Shown here one piece after another: positions 35,301-48,400 of a stretch of DNA of 64,000 nt. Within the stretch, counting starts at the first letter, position 1. Each line of letters starts with the position of its first letter. Origin of the DNA: Cornus controversa (taxonomy: Eukaryota > Streptophyta > Magnoliopsida > Cornales > Cornaceae); NCBI GenBank assembly GCA_026545225.1, contig CM048849.1, forward strand, positions 9,016,041 through 9,080,040, read 5' to 3'. The notes beneath the pieces are model-generated. The model was not told the DNA's origin. It saw only the letters and a program-made list of their open reading frames with translations, and ran no database searches. The position numbers and the translations under genes are program-made.

Positions 35301-38300
35301 ATGATACATTTTTTGGCTTGACATGAATTGTTAAATTTATTACATAAAAGGTGGAAATTAAGATTATGTTGGTTAGCTAAAACAAAAAAATGACATTTTA
35401 TTGCATTAATATTAGAGCTTCAAATGGATGTGTTATTCACAAATAACTTGGTTTCTGGACTGATTTAAAGCTCGACTTGAGCTCGTTTATTAATCAAACG
35501 AGTTGAGCTCAAGTGTATCCTAAAGTTCGTTTAATAAACAAGGCATGTCCGACAGGGTTTGACTCGGGTTTGTTAGACTCGTGAACAAGTCCATCTACTT
35601 GTATGATTTCAAGGCCCATGGCAGATTTGGTTTTGATATAAGCTCAACCTGCACAATATTTTTGAAGTTCCAAGTTTTTAGTCCTAGACCATATATACTT
35701 CAAAAATGAAGTTCTATTGACAATTCTCTTAGACTGTCAATGTGCTCCTTGTATTCTAGTACATAGTTTTCTGCACAAAATAAAAATTAGTCTAGTTCCT
35801 TGACTCTCATTCTTGATTTTATTTTCTTCTCCTTGTTCCTTAATATGGTCATCCTTGCTCTATCTGCATGCCCTCCCAGCACCAGTTTACCATAAATCTA
35901 GTAAGCATAAGAAGTTGACACTAAAGTGGTAGTGGTTCTTGCTGCTATGCTTATGCTACACAAAAGGATGATCATATTTTTATGCCCTCATTTTTTTTTT
36001 GTGAACAAGTGAAAATGACTTTAGAACTTTGCATTTCCTCTTTCTAATTTATCTTGGTGTTCATTCTAGTTGAACATTATAATGTGATTAGGATGATCTT
36101 ATTTTATTTTATTTTAAATGTGCAGGTTGTATCGCCTATTAAGATGACATCTGAAATGTAAGAGATGTAATTTCATGTTATAGCTATCTAATTCTTTTTT
36201 AATTTTATCTTTAAACTCTCTCTTCCTTATACTTTTTTTCTTCCTTTGGGTTTTGTAGATATGCAACATGTGTAATTCCTATAAGTGCGTTCTTTGCATC
36301 AAGTCTTTGGTAAGTGCTCAATTGTAGCAATAGTCATTTCATGGGTTGATACACCATACAATGTTTCTTTCATTGCAAATGCATGAGTTGGTGATTTTTT
36401 CTAGCTTTTTATAATCATGTATCATTCTCATGTATTTTCTAATGCTAATTATGAGAATGATTATGGTCTATTTGCATAATGACTTTTGGTTGTATTAGAA
36501 ACACTAAACAATTTTGCCTAGTTGTATAGGCATACCAATGGCATATTTTCTCATGTAAATATATTGATTTCATCTTTTCCTTAGTTTCTAGGAGCAAACC
36601 TTACGATTCCAGGGAAACTTAAAATAAGTTTGTGGTTGTCTACATGGATTACGTGTTGGTTTTGTGGGCGTAACCAAAACCCAAAGATATTGATTGATCC
36701 ATATATATATTTTTTTTGATCAGTAAAAATATCATTGAAGAGCTCCCAAAAGGGGGGCGCATCCCAAGGAACAACACAAGAAACAAGCCTTTACATCAAG
36801 ACCTTAGATTATCTACAAAAGACAGGGACTCTGAAGATATACAAAAAGAGCCCTCCGACCAAAAGAAGAGGGAACTAAGAACAGAGAATCTAAAGACTCC
36901 ACTCCCCAAGGCTGCTCTTTATCTTCAAAGGATCTCTTGTTCCTCTCATTCCATAATGCCCACCATAAGCAATGAGGAGCAACCCTCCATGAATGTCGAA
37001 TATCATGCCGCACCCGAAGACTATGCCACGCTAAAATGCAGCTCGCCACCAACTTAGGCATGACCCACTGCACACCAAAAATATCACAAAGCAGGTCCCA
37101 TCCATCCCTAGCTCTAGGACAGTGAAGAAGAAGATGTTCAACAGATTCCTCTGCCCTTTTACATATACAACACCAATTCGCCAAAATGTGACCTCTCTTT
37201 CTTAGATTATCAACGGTCAGGATCTTCCCCATGAACGCAACCCACACAAAGAAAGCCACCTTCAAAGGAGCTCTAGATCGCCATATACCTTTCCAAGGAA
37301 CGGAAGACCCTTGAGATTCCATCAGACTCGGGTAAAAAGTCTGTACCTTAAAACGCCCATGATTCGAGCCCGTCCAAACCAGCTCATCTCGCCCCTCCCC
37401 AGGGCAAACCTGTCCGTAAAGAAAGGCCAAGAACTCCGTCATCTCCTCAATCTCCCAATCATGCAGACTTCTCTCAAACTGAATGTCCCAAACCAGTCGT
37501 CTGCCATCAAGGTCATAGCACTGAGCGACCATTACTTGCCTATCCCATGCAATGCTAGCAAGTCTCGGGTATAAGTTCTCTAGCGGTATGTCGCCACACC
37601 ACTGATCTTTCTAGAAACTTACTAGTTGACCATCCTTCACCCTATAGCGAATGTTCTTTGATATCTCGTTCTAGTCTTTCGCAATATACCTCCATAAACC
37701 AACCCCAACTGATGTCCTCAGCCTCAGCGAGCACCATCCCCCCCTATCCTCTCCGTATTTGAGACATATAACCAACCTCCACAATCTGTTTCTCTCCGTC
37801 CCGAACCACCACAACCACTTCCCCAAGAGAGTTTTATTGAAGACATTCAGTTTTCGCACCCCTAGCCCTCCCTTCTGGAAAGGACGACAAATCTGCTCCC
37901 AACTTACTAAATGGTACTTAGGCTCCTCCCCCATGCCACCCCATAGAAAATTCCCCTGCAACCTATCCAATCTCTTCAACACAGCAGTCGGCCATGGAAA
38001 TAAGGTCATGAAGTAGGTGGGAAGACTCGGAAGCGTGCTCTCAATCAGCGTCAATCTACCCCCTTTTGAAAGGTACTGTTTCTTCCACCTGGCTAATCGC
38101 TTCTCGAAGCGTTGCACCACAGGATCCCAAAGAGATGCTCTCCGTGCCTTTACCTCTAACGGCAGACCTAAGTAAGTCATAGGAAAAGAATTCACTCGAC
38201 ATCCCAAAACATTTGCCAAATGCTCAATCTCCTCTAATAAGGGCAATCTCACTCTTCCCAAAATTTACCTTTAGGCCCGAAACTGCCTGGAAACAAAGTA

Positions 38301-39434
38301 GTGTCCCTCTCAGGTGCCTCAATTGACTCATCTCAGCATCACAGAACACAATGGTATCATCTGCAAAAAGCAAATGAGACACCTCCATTTGGCAAAGCCG
38401 ATTTCTTCCCCACTTTGAAGCCTCTGTAGTAACCCAAATCACAAGCTCTTCTCATCAGTCTACTAAAGGCCTCTATCACGATGATAAACAACAAAGGGGA
38501 TAATGGATCCCCCTGTCTCAAACCAATCGAGCTCCCAAAAAAACCAGAAGGAACACCGTTGATTAAAACCGAGAATCTCTCCGTGGAGATATAAAATCTG
38601 ATCCAACCCCTCCATCTCTCCCCAAACCCCATCCTCTCGAGAAGATAGATAAAAAAATCCCAATTCACATGATCATATGCTTTCTCCACATCGAGTTTAC
38701 AAACCACCCCCGGTTTCACGAGTGCAAGAACGGGCATCCACACACTCACTAGCCACCAAGACTGAGTCTAGAATCTGACGACCTCCAACTCAGGCATTTT
38801 GTGATTTCGAGATGATTTCGTCCAACACTTCCTTCAGTCTTAGAGCTAGAATTTTGGAGTGAGACTTCTTTGCATCGGTGTTGCGATCACGTTTGGTTTC
38901 GGTCCTTTTGCCCTTTTCGCCATTTCTGTGTATCGCCCTTGACCTACGCCAAACCACCCCATTCTCATCAGCCTCCTTTCGTCTCCTTTCCAACACTGCC
39001 ACGTCATTAGGTGAAGCATTGTAACCATTGTAACTCTTTGATATCCTCTGAAAAGCAGAATAGCTCTTGCGCCTGTTAGCTCGATCCTTCTTCATCCCAT
39101 GACCTTCAGTGCTCTGGTCTTTTATAATAGACCCAGTTTTTAATGGCCCGTTCTTAAGAGGCCCATGCAAATAAACATCTCCCTCCTTTGGCTTATGCTG
39201 AAAAGAGTTCTTCTTTTGACTCAAGAAGCCTAATCTTTTAATTCTCAGGCCCAATCCGATCTGATTGGCTTCACCATCCCCTTGCTCTTCGTTGACTCGA
39301 CTAGAGAGAGGCCCAAAACAATTAAAGGAATTCAGAGAAGGCCCATCTGTAAGCCCATCCAAATTTGAATTCAAAAGAGACCCTCTGCGATCACGTGAGG
39401 CATTCTCCACATGGCCCAATCCCCTACCACCACG

Positions 39435-39466
<32 letters not shown>

Positions 39467-42400
39467 AGCTGGCACCCACTCCAATCGCCCATTTGGTTCT
39501 AGTGACCCACATGCCCACACTTTTCTGTTGTCTTTTTTTGTCCTCATGGCCACGCGTCTCTGGCGCATGAAGATCCCATCGTTGTCCCTGTCCTTGCGTC
39601 AATTCCATTCTTGGCTGTCCCTTTCCCGGTTTGACCCTTTAGAAAGCACCATGTCGGTTCCTGTGAGAACCCTCATCCTTCAATCTCCACCATTCCTCTT
39701 CGGAAATAAGCTCCTGTTCATCTCTTCCAGCAAGGGACGCGACTGTAGGAACCATCTCTAGTAGTTTTACCTCAGTGATTGCCACCTTGTAACAAAGCCA
39801 GTCGTCTTCGATCCAGACAAACTCTGGGACCTCACCACCCTCCTTAATCAAGCTCGTAACTTTTGTAGCATCTCTTGTAGCGTCAGCCTCCACCCCAACA
39901 AACCCTCCGCACACCTCCCCCACTGCGACGAACAGAGAATCGCACCATACATGGAGTGGCACCCAAAAAGCATAATCCGGCATCCCCTCCTCACCCTCAA
40001 TCCTCCAGAAACTCAAGCTTGAAAGTACCACACATCGATTATGAGATTAGCCTCTCCCCACGTCCTTCTGCCTTTAAGGAGAACTCTGACGGCCTTAGCG
40101 TGCGACGACAACTGAAAAAGCAACAGGGAATCCGGCATCGGAACCACCCTTACCCCACATGAAACTCGCCAAGCCTTCGATGCCCACTCTGCTATCCTCT
40201 TTATCGACCCAACATCTCTGTCGAATTTCCCAATAAGGCAAGCCCTCAGCATCTCTCTTCTCTGCCATAGACCGTCGTCTTCCACTTTGAGACATAACCC
40301 TCTCATTTTCGGCGTGTTCAACACAGCAGTTTCCCCCCCTGAGAATAATCTCGGTAACCTAGCAATTTCTGCTTACGATTTCTCCATTCACTCCTCCCTT
40401 GTTTTGTCGGTAACAGGTTTCGTCTTTCAATACAATATTTTAACCCTTTTGTTTCTAATGCATTTCTCCAAGTTCTAATTTTGTTCCCGAGCCTTCCTTA
40501 GAAGTATCCAACAATTGATCCATATTTGGAATGTTGAATGTTATTGATAATTACCATTTGCTCTAAAATCTTGAACTGTTAGAGAGGTTGTAACTTAAGT
40601 ATTTATATCTTTAACATGTTCTATCACAACCCTAAATTCGAACACAAAAACATCTCATATCGCACCCGAATTAAATCCAATTCATCAACCTGAATGCAAT
40701 TAAACAACTGAAAAATAAAACTAATAAACTATACAATTCAATGTAATAATACATTTGTCTTCACTACAAATGAAAAGCTAATAAATTGTTCTCGGTCTTC
40801 ACTCTATTCTAATTACAATTGTGTAGGCATGGCATATATGTTATTTTGCGTGATATCACTATAGTATAGTGTTAGGTCAATAGGACTTATGTAGGCAAAA
40901 TTCGTAAAACAAAACTGGAGTATGTAACCTTTGTTTTTGATTTCTAGTTTAGATTAAAAATATCAAAGTTAGTGCTTGTTTTTACCTCTTGCTCATGGTT
41001 GAAGATGAAATTGAAGCTACATACAAGGGTAAATGCATAGTCTTCTACGCCAAGGGTAAAAAGGTAACTTGACACTTGGATGCACACGCTAAATTAGGGT
41101 TTACGCGTACATGCACTATGGTATCTAATTATTCATGATTTGATTTGATTCAGAAAATCTGTTATGTTGTGGCCTGAATTTTGTCTCAGGTTGGGTCGCT
41201 TTGCGACCAGATTGATCGAAAAATTTTATGACCTGTTTTTCGCTTGCGGGTTTTGGACCCGGGTTAGACGAGAGAAAACACTAAAATCGCAGAAAGAGAG
41301 TGAGAGAGCGAGAGATAGGGTTTGGGTTGTAACTTGTAATCTTCTGATTTTCGCATAGTGAAATCTTTTGCCGGATCTTTACCTTGGACGTAGGCACATC
41401 GCCGAACCACGTAAATTCTTGTGTTTTGTGTGTTGTGCTTGATTCGTTTTGTGTCGTGTTTCGTGATTGTGCTTGGTTTGCAGCTGTTCTTCACAACAAA
41501 ATCCTTTGTGATATGCATACAAGTGTTTTGGAAACTTTGCTTCTCAAATTTTCGTAGTATAAAATTGTATTAGATTTTGATCGATTGGGCCATAAATGAG
41601 GGCTACTGGAGTTGTGTCGATCGATTAATCGGTTCCTTGATCAATTGAGCTATTCATAAATTTAATTTGCTTCTCAAAATTAAAACACAAAATCCTTCTC
41701 TTTTTACTTGAACTAGGTCCCACAATTTTTTTGGTTGGATTTTTCACGTAATTTTTTTTGTTGTTGATTGGATGATTTGAATGATGAATTGAGTGGATTT
41801 TAGTTCTAGTCATAATTTGAATTTAAATTTCTATAAATTTCGTTTAAATTCAAAAAGAGTTAATATAAACAAATCCAACCAACAAGACTTGTTAACCCCC
41901 CTATGACTTGGTCACGGACATTGCGAAACTCTCTATCAGGGCCTTAGGTTTTCGTCTTAACTTTCATATAAAAATTTATAACATGTAACATCCATATCTT
42001 TTAACAACTTATGTTAATTAACTGGATTAGGCCTTGTTTGGTAACAGTTTCGATTTCAGCTTTCATTTTCATTTTTTTGGAAGTCATAACAAAAATCGTG
42101 TTTGGTAACGTAGTTTTTATTTATGAACAAATGAAAGTGATGTCAAAATTTTGACAACCCTTTGGCATAATTTGAAAGCTTCATAATGAAGCTTTCAAGT
42201 TCAGTTTTCATTTGTGATTTTTTTTTTTATAAAATACAATAAATAAAAATTTTGGTTACTCAAAAATATAAATATAATAAAATAAATAAAATAAATTAAA
42301 ATTTAATAAAAAAGAATAAAAAATTATAAAATGTAATAAAAAAAAATTGATTGCTAAAATATATAAATATAACAAAATAAAATACAATAAATAGAAAAAT

Positions 42401-45400
42401 ATAAATAAAACATGATAAGTCAAATAAAACACATAAAATGTATGATATGATGTATGATGCATCTAAACAACCTAATACATACTAGAATGTACCACATCAA
42501 GAGTGGTTGTCTCAATCCTCAACCTCAGATGAACACATGTTTAACTTCCGGTCTTTCGTCCAAGGTATTCACACCTATCACTTTGATACGCTTTTTGCGA
42601 TCACATAATGCCAGTCTATTACATGATTGAACTTCATCTTATGTCCTTAGGTTCTCCACCTATAACTTTGGTGAAATTCTAGTACTCACTGTACCACTCC
42701 AACTAATACCCGTCGTCTCCAGGTACTCAAACCTAATGCTTTAATAGCAATCCGAGAATTGTCATATCCTTAGCCCTTACGTGTCGTCCCTAGGTTTTCT
42801 AACCTAGAGCTCTGATACCATTCTGTCACGCCCCAGATTCGGACTGCAGGGACTCCCTCGGACTAACCCAAATCCCGAGTGTGAACCCGTTCACTCCACC
42901 CCGTGAACGACCTTAACCACACTCATGCGATAGTATCAAGCTCTGATACCATATTGTCACGCCTCGATTTTTGACTCCCGGAGACTGGCGGTGACGTATG
43001 TCCATTTAATCCCAACGGACTATTTTAACATTTCAAATACTACGGAAGCAACTCAATATGCATATAATTAAGTGAATATGCATGACCAATCATAATCCAC
43101 ATCGTTTGAAATCATTTAAAACTACTTCAAAATAAAAGTGATTTTCGGCCCTCGTGAATAGTAACTTTTCGTAAAAAGTTTTGAAATTTTTTTTGGGCCA
43201 TTGTCTCATCCTACTATATTCCCAAGAAGCTTAAAAACATAAATTAGACATTTTGAAAACTTCCGGAACCATGATTTCTCATCATCGGGCAGTAGTTAAA
43301 AAGTTACAGTATTTCCGAAAAGAACAGTGCACTGCTAGAGTGCAATCTGCGTAGCAGTCATAAAAAAATTCGTAGAAAATTCTTTTCAACTCGAAACGAG
43401 GCAAACGAAAATTTTATGAAAATTAGACTAAACATACAAGAAACCTGAGCCAACCTTAATGGCTAGATGTTAGCCAAATGAAATAGTTTTGACAACCAAT
43501 TTGGTGCCTAACAAAAATGGTAAAATCTGGTGGCAGAACCTTTTCGTATTTTTCTAAAATTCTATGGTTGTCCAAATTTCACCAAATTAAATCTGAGAAT
43601 ACTAGGCATCTAGGAGAAGATGTGCTAAAAATTTCAGATCATTTGTAGTTGTGTAGACCCCTCAAAACAATTCGTCAAAACCCGAGCAGAATGTGTTCAT
43701 TTGACCGGCAACACTTTCCTTTCCAAAAATCTAACACCCGATGTTCCAAGGACCTATAAATGGTATATCACCATACACATACTCTAAATCACACATTCAT
43801 ATCACCATAGTCTCACAGATTCTCATACATTTCTATTGAAATCATACAAATCATTGTATATGTCATTTTGAGTATATGTACATTTGGCTATCCGTGTCAG
43901 CTTGTGGTATGTTAATTACCTCCTTGTAGTCATGATAGAATTTATAGTGTTTTGAACCTTAAGCGTAAATTCTTGTAATGACTATGATTTGAGAAACCTT
44001 GTGGATGAATGTAGATGTATGTGTTATGGACGTATCATGTAATGGGAAAGTGTATAAGTTGTATCTCTTATGCTAAGACTCTAAGTGTGGACAATATACA
44101 ATTAATGGTATATGAAATGTGAGTGTGCATGGATTGACGAATGGAAATAGTGAGAATATGAACTTTGAGACATGATTTTGAGGGATTAGAATGACCATTA
44201 AGGGGGGACACGTGCCCAAAAGTGTCCATTTTGAATTTAAGGTGTGAATGACATATGCAATGATTTGTATGATTTCAATAGAAATGGATGAGGATCTATG
44301 AGACTATGGTGATATGAATGTGTGACTTAGAGTATGTATATGGTGATATATCATTTATAGGTCCTTGGAATGTTGGTGTTAGAATTTTGGAAAGGAAAGT
44401 GTTGCTGGTCAAATGAACACATTCTGCCCGGGTTTTGACGAATTTTTTTGAGGCTACACAACTCCAAATGATTTGAAATTTTTAGCACATCTTCCCCTAG
44501 ATGTCTAGTATTCCCAGATTTAATTTGGTGAAATTTGGACAACCACAAAATTTTAGAAAAATCCAACAAGGTTCGGCCACCAGATTTTACCATTTTTATT
44601 AGGCAGCAAATTGGTTGTCAAAACTGTTTCATTTGGCTAACATCTAGCTATTAAGGTTGACTCAGGCTTCTTGTATGTTTAGTCTAGTTTCTATAGAATT
44701 TTCGTTTGTCTCGTTTCGAGTTGAAAAGAATTTTCTACGAATTTTTTTATGACTATTGCGCAGATTGTACTCTAGCAGTGCACTATTCATTTCAGAAATA
44801 CTGTAAATTTTTAGCTACTGCCTGGTGCTGAGAAATCATGGTTCCGGACCTTTTCAAAAGGTCTAAATTATGTTTTTAACCTTTTTGGGACTATAGTAGG
44901 ATGGGACAATGGCCCGAAATTTTTTTTGAAACTTTTTATGAAAAGTTACTATTCACGAGAGCTGAAAATTGCTTTTATTTTGAAGTTGTTTGAAATGATT
45001 TCCAACGATGTGGATTATGATTGGTCATGTATATTCACTTAATAATATGCATATTGAGTTGCTTCCGTAGTATTTGAAATGTTAAAATAGTCCGTTGGGA
45101 TGAAATGGACGGACGTCACAGCTGGTCTCCGGGAGTCGGAAATCGGGGCGTGACATAAACATTATTCATCCTATATGAGTTGGAGCCAAGAGAGAGTGAC
45201 ATGTTACTCATGTGGGTGATGGACATCTGATTACCATTACCAAGAAGAACTGAATCTATGCTAGTGTAAGGTTGACGTTGTTGCAAAAGACCCGGATTAC
45301 CAGTCATGTGGGTGGAAGCACCTGTGTCTGGGTACCAAGCGGAATCATAGAACGGTGGTGATGACGAACTAGAAGAGAAAATGAGAGGAGAAGAGAAGGA

Positions 45401-48400
45401 AGAAAGGGAGAGATGGAAGAAGAGAAGGAAGAAGAGAGAGGAGAAGAAATAGAGAGAGAATTGAAAGATCGATAATATTAATAATTCCAAAAGCTACCAT
45501 AGTCTGTTACATGAAAGCCTTTTATAGGCAAACCCTAATGGAAAACAAAATAACCAATAATTATTAAAATATCCAATAAATATTAAAATGAAAAATACTA
45601 AAATATTCCTAATAAGATGTCTCTGCGCCGACGCCTGACATAGGTGCTAAACATCCCACGATCTCCATCAATTCTCCCCGGCTGAAAAGAACTCGCCTTT
45701 AGAGAGCAACTGTGAAAATACTGCTCTAGGAGATCAGGATCAATGTTGCGAAAGTCATCCTCTGTGATCCATGTACAATCTGAGTCGGGACGACCTTGCC
45801 AACGAACAAAGAATCACCGTGATTCACCCTGCAGCAAAGTAATGAGCTGACTATCAAGGATATCAACTATCTGATCAATAGACTGTGGTTGGACTGTTGG
45901 AAGTGGAGGCACTGGAGCTGCTGACGAAGGAGATCCATCTGTGGACAAACCAGAAGGGGAAGGAGGCTCAAAGGTGCCTCGATCAGGTGACAAATCCTCC
46001 ACATTAAAAGTTGGACTAATACTCATATCTGATGGCAAGTCAAGTACATATGCATTGGGTCCCAACTTACAGTGGATACGGTAAAGGTCCAGAAGCTCGG
46101 GCATGTAATTTCTTGAAGGAATTTTTAGGATAACACTCTGGGCGTACACGAACTAGGACATAATCTCCTTCATTGACCTCCTGATTCCTACGATGAGTAT
46201 TTGCAGCAAGTTGATAATTTTTATTACTCATAACAATTTTGCGTCGAATATCGACATGCAAATCACGAATATGCTGAGCAAAGGAGTCAGCAGACTCAGA
46301 GGGACGAGAATCTGGTGGTAATGAAATAAGGTCAATGGGCTGGCGAGGGGAAAATTCGGTGATAATCTCAAAAGGGCTTTTACCAGTAGACCGACTGATT
46401 GAATTATTATAAGAAAATTCCACAGTTGGCAACAATAGATCCCATGTCCCCTGACGCTCTCCTACTAGACATCGAAGCAAGTCTCCCAAGCTCCGATTAA
46501 CAACCTCAGTTTGACCATCTGTCTGAGGAGGAGGAGGTGACATTAGCTCCTTAGTGTTGCCAGGGGGATAAAGCCCCGGGTCCAGACGAGTTTTCTCTGG
46601 CCTTTTTTCATCAGAATTGGGAGGTGGTGAAAAGGGATGTGTTGGCGACTATCCATGATTTTCATGCACATGGGAAGTTTGAAAAGTCCATGAATGCTAC
46701 TTTTATTGCTTTAATTCCAAAAAAGGGAGGGGTTGATGATGTTAAGGATTTTAGACTTATCAGTTTGCTGGGGAGTATCTACAAAATCATTGCCAAAATT
46801 CTAGTGCTCAGGTTAAAGGAAGTGATGAATGGAATCATTTCGAAATCTCAAAATACTTTTGTGGGGGGCCGTCAGATTCTGGACTCTATTTTGGTGGCTA
46901 GTGAATGTGTGGATGCCCGTTTTAGCATTGGAGAACCGGGGGTCGTTTGTAAGCTTGATGTGGAAAAAGCATATGACCACGTGTGCTGGGATTTTCTGAT
47001 TTATCTCCTCGAGAGGCGAGAGGATGGGGTTTGGGGAGAAATGGAGAGGTTGGATTAAAGTTTGTATCTCCACAGTGAGATTCTCGGTTCTAGTCAATGG
47101 TGTTCCTTCTGGCTTCTTTGGGAGCTCGAGAGGATTGAGGTAAGGGGATCCATTATTCCCTTCACTTTTCATTATTGTGATGGAGGCCTTTAGCAGATTG
47201 ATGAAAAAGGCTTGTGATTTGGGCTACTACAGAGGTTTCAAAGTGGGGAGGAATCTTGATTGCTAACTGAAAGTGTCTCATTTGCTCTTTGCGGACGATA
47301 CCATTATTTTTTGCGACGCTGAGAGGACACAGTTGAGATACCTGAGAGGGACGTTGCTCTGTTTCCAAGCAGTCTCGGGTCTTGAGGTGAATTTTGGTAA
47401 AAGTGAGATTGTTCCTGTGGGGGAGGTGGAAGAGATCGATCTGTTGGCAAATTTTTTGGGAGGTAGAGTGGGCTCATTTCCATTGTCTTACTTGGGTCTA
47501 CCACTGGGAGTAAAGGCGCGGAGAGATTGTGTTTGGGATCCTGTGGTGCTTCGGTTTGAGAGACATTTTGCCGGGTGGAAGAAACAGTATCTCTCGGAAG
47601 GGGGTAGAGTGACATTGATTAAGAGCACGCTTTCGAGTCTTCTTACTTACTTCATGTCTCTTTTCCCTTTGCCGGTTTCTGTGCTGAAAAGATTGGATAG
47701 ACTTAAGGGAAAGTTTCTGTGGGGTGGCATGGGGGAGGAGTCTAAATATCATTTGGTTAATTGAGAGCAGATTTGTCGCCCTATTCAGAAGGGAGGGCTT
47801 GGGTGTGGAAATTAAATTTGTTTAACAAAGCTCTTCTGGGGAAGTGGTTGTGGCGATTTGGGATGGAAAGGGATAGGTTTTGGAGGAGGGTTATTTGTCT
47901 TAAATATTGACGCAGAACGGAAGTATAAGGGGTTACCAGCGTAAACCCTCAGAACAAAAACTAGAATCCACCAGCACAATTAATTGTAAACCAAAGTAAA
48001 ACTTTATTGATAAATTGATTGATCTCTGCCCTATGGCAGTACATATATTTATAATAGAGAAATCCTAATCCTAACAATACTAGGAAACCTAACAATAAAG
48101 GAAACTTGTAGAAATTCTAATCCTAACAGGAAAAAAAAATCTATTTCCAAAGGAAACGAAAAAGGAAAGAAAACACTAAAACAATAAAGGAAACTTGTAG
48201 AAATTCTAATCCTAACAGGAAAAGAAAATCTATTTCCAAAGGAAACGAAAAAGGAAAGAAAACACTAAAACAATAAAGGAAACTTATTATAATAGTTATT
48301 CTGACAACCGAGCGAAAAGTTATGCCCGTTTCTTCGGACCAACGTGTTTTGCCAATTTTCGGTCAATCTCTTCTTTAAACTCCAAAGCCAATTGTCCTAC

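Larger units (their letters stand above)
36705..40513 (-). mobile_element. LINE with ORF1 and internally deleted ORF2 (3.8 kb)
   Basis: Minus-strand L1-type element with both ends present. Poly-A shows as T at 36711-36717 and the 5' region lies near 40513. Order from its 5' end: ORF1 (about 40324-38880), then the reverse transcriptase, zf-RVT tail and 3' UTR (GGGATGCGCCCCCCTTTTGG). The endonuclease and first part of the reverse transcriptase are missing. The family is the same as the LINE at 46550-49434. Confidence 0.85.
36693..40525. repeat. LINE target-site duplication pair
   Basis: ATTGATCCATAT occurs at 36693-36704 and 40514-40525, flanking the LINE. This fixes both ends of the element. 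Confidence 0.8.

Noticed and set aside
42028-42470. Possible MITE beginning GGCCTTGTTTGGTAACAG
   Set aside because: No matching inverted end or target duplication could be found downstream.
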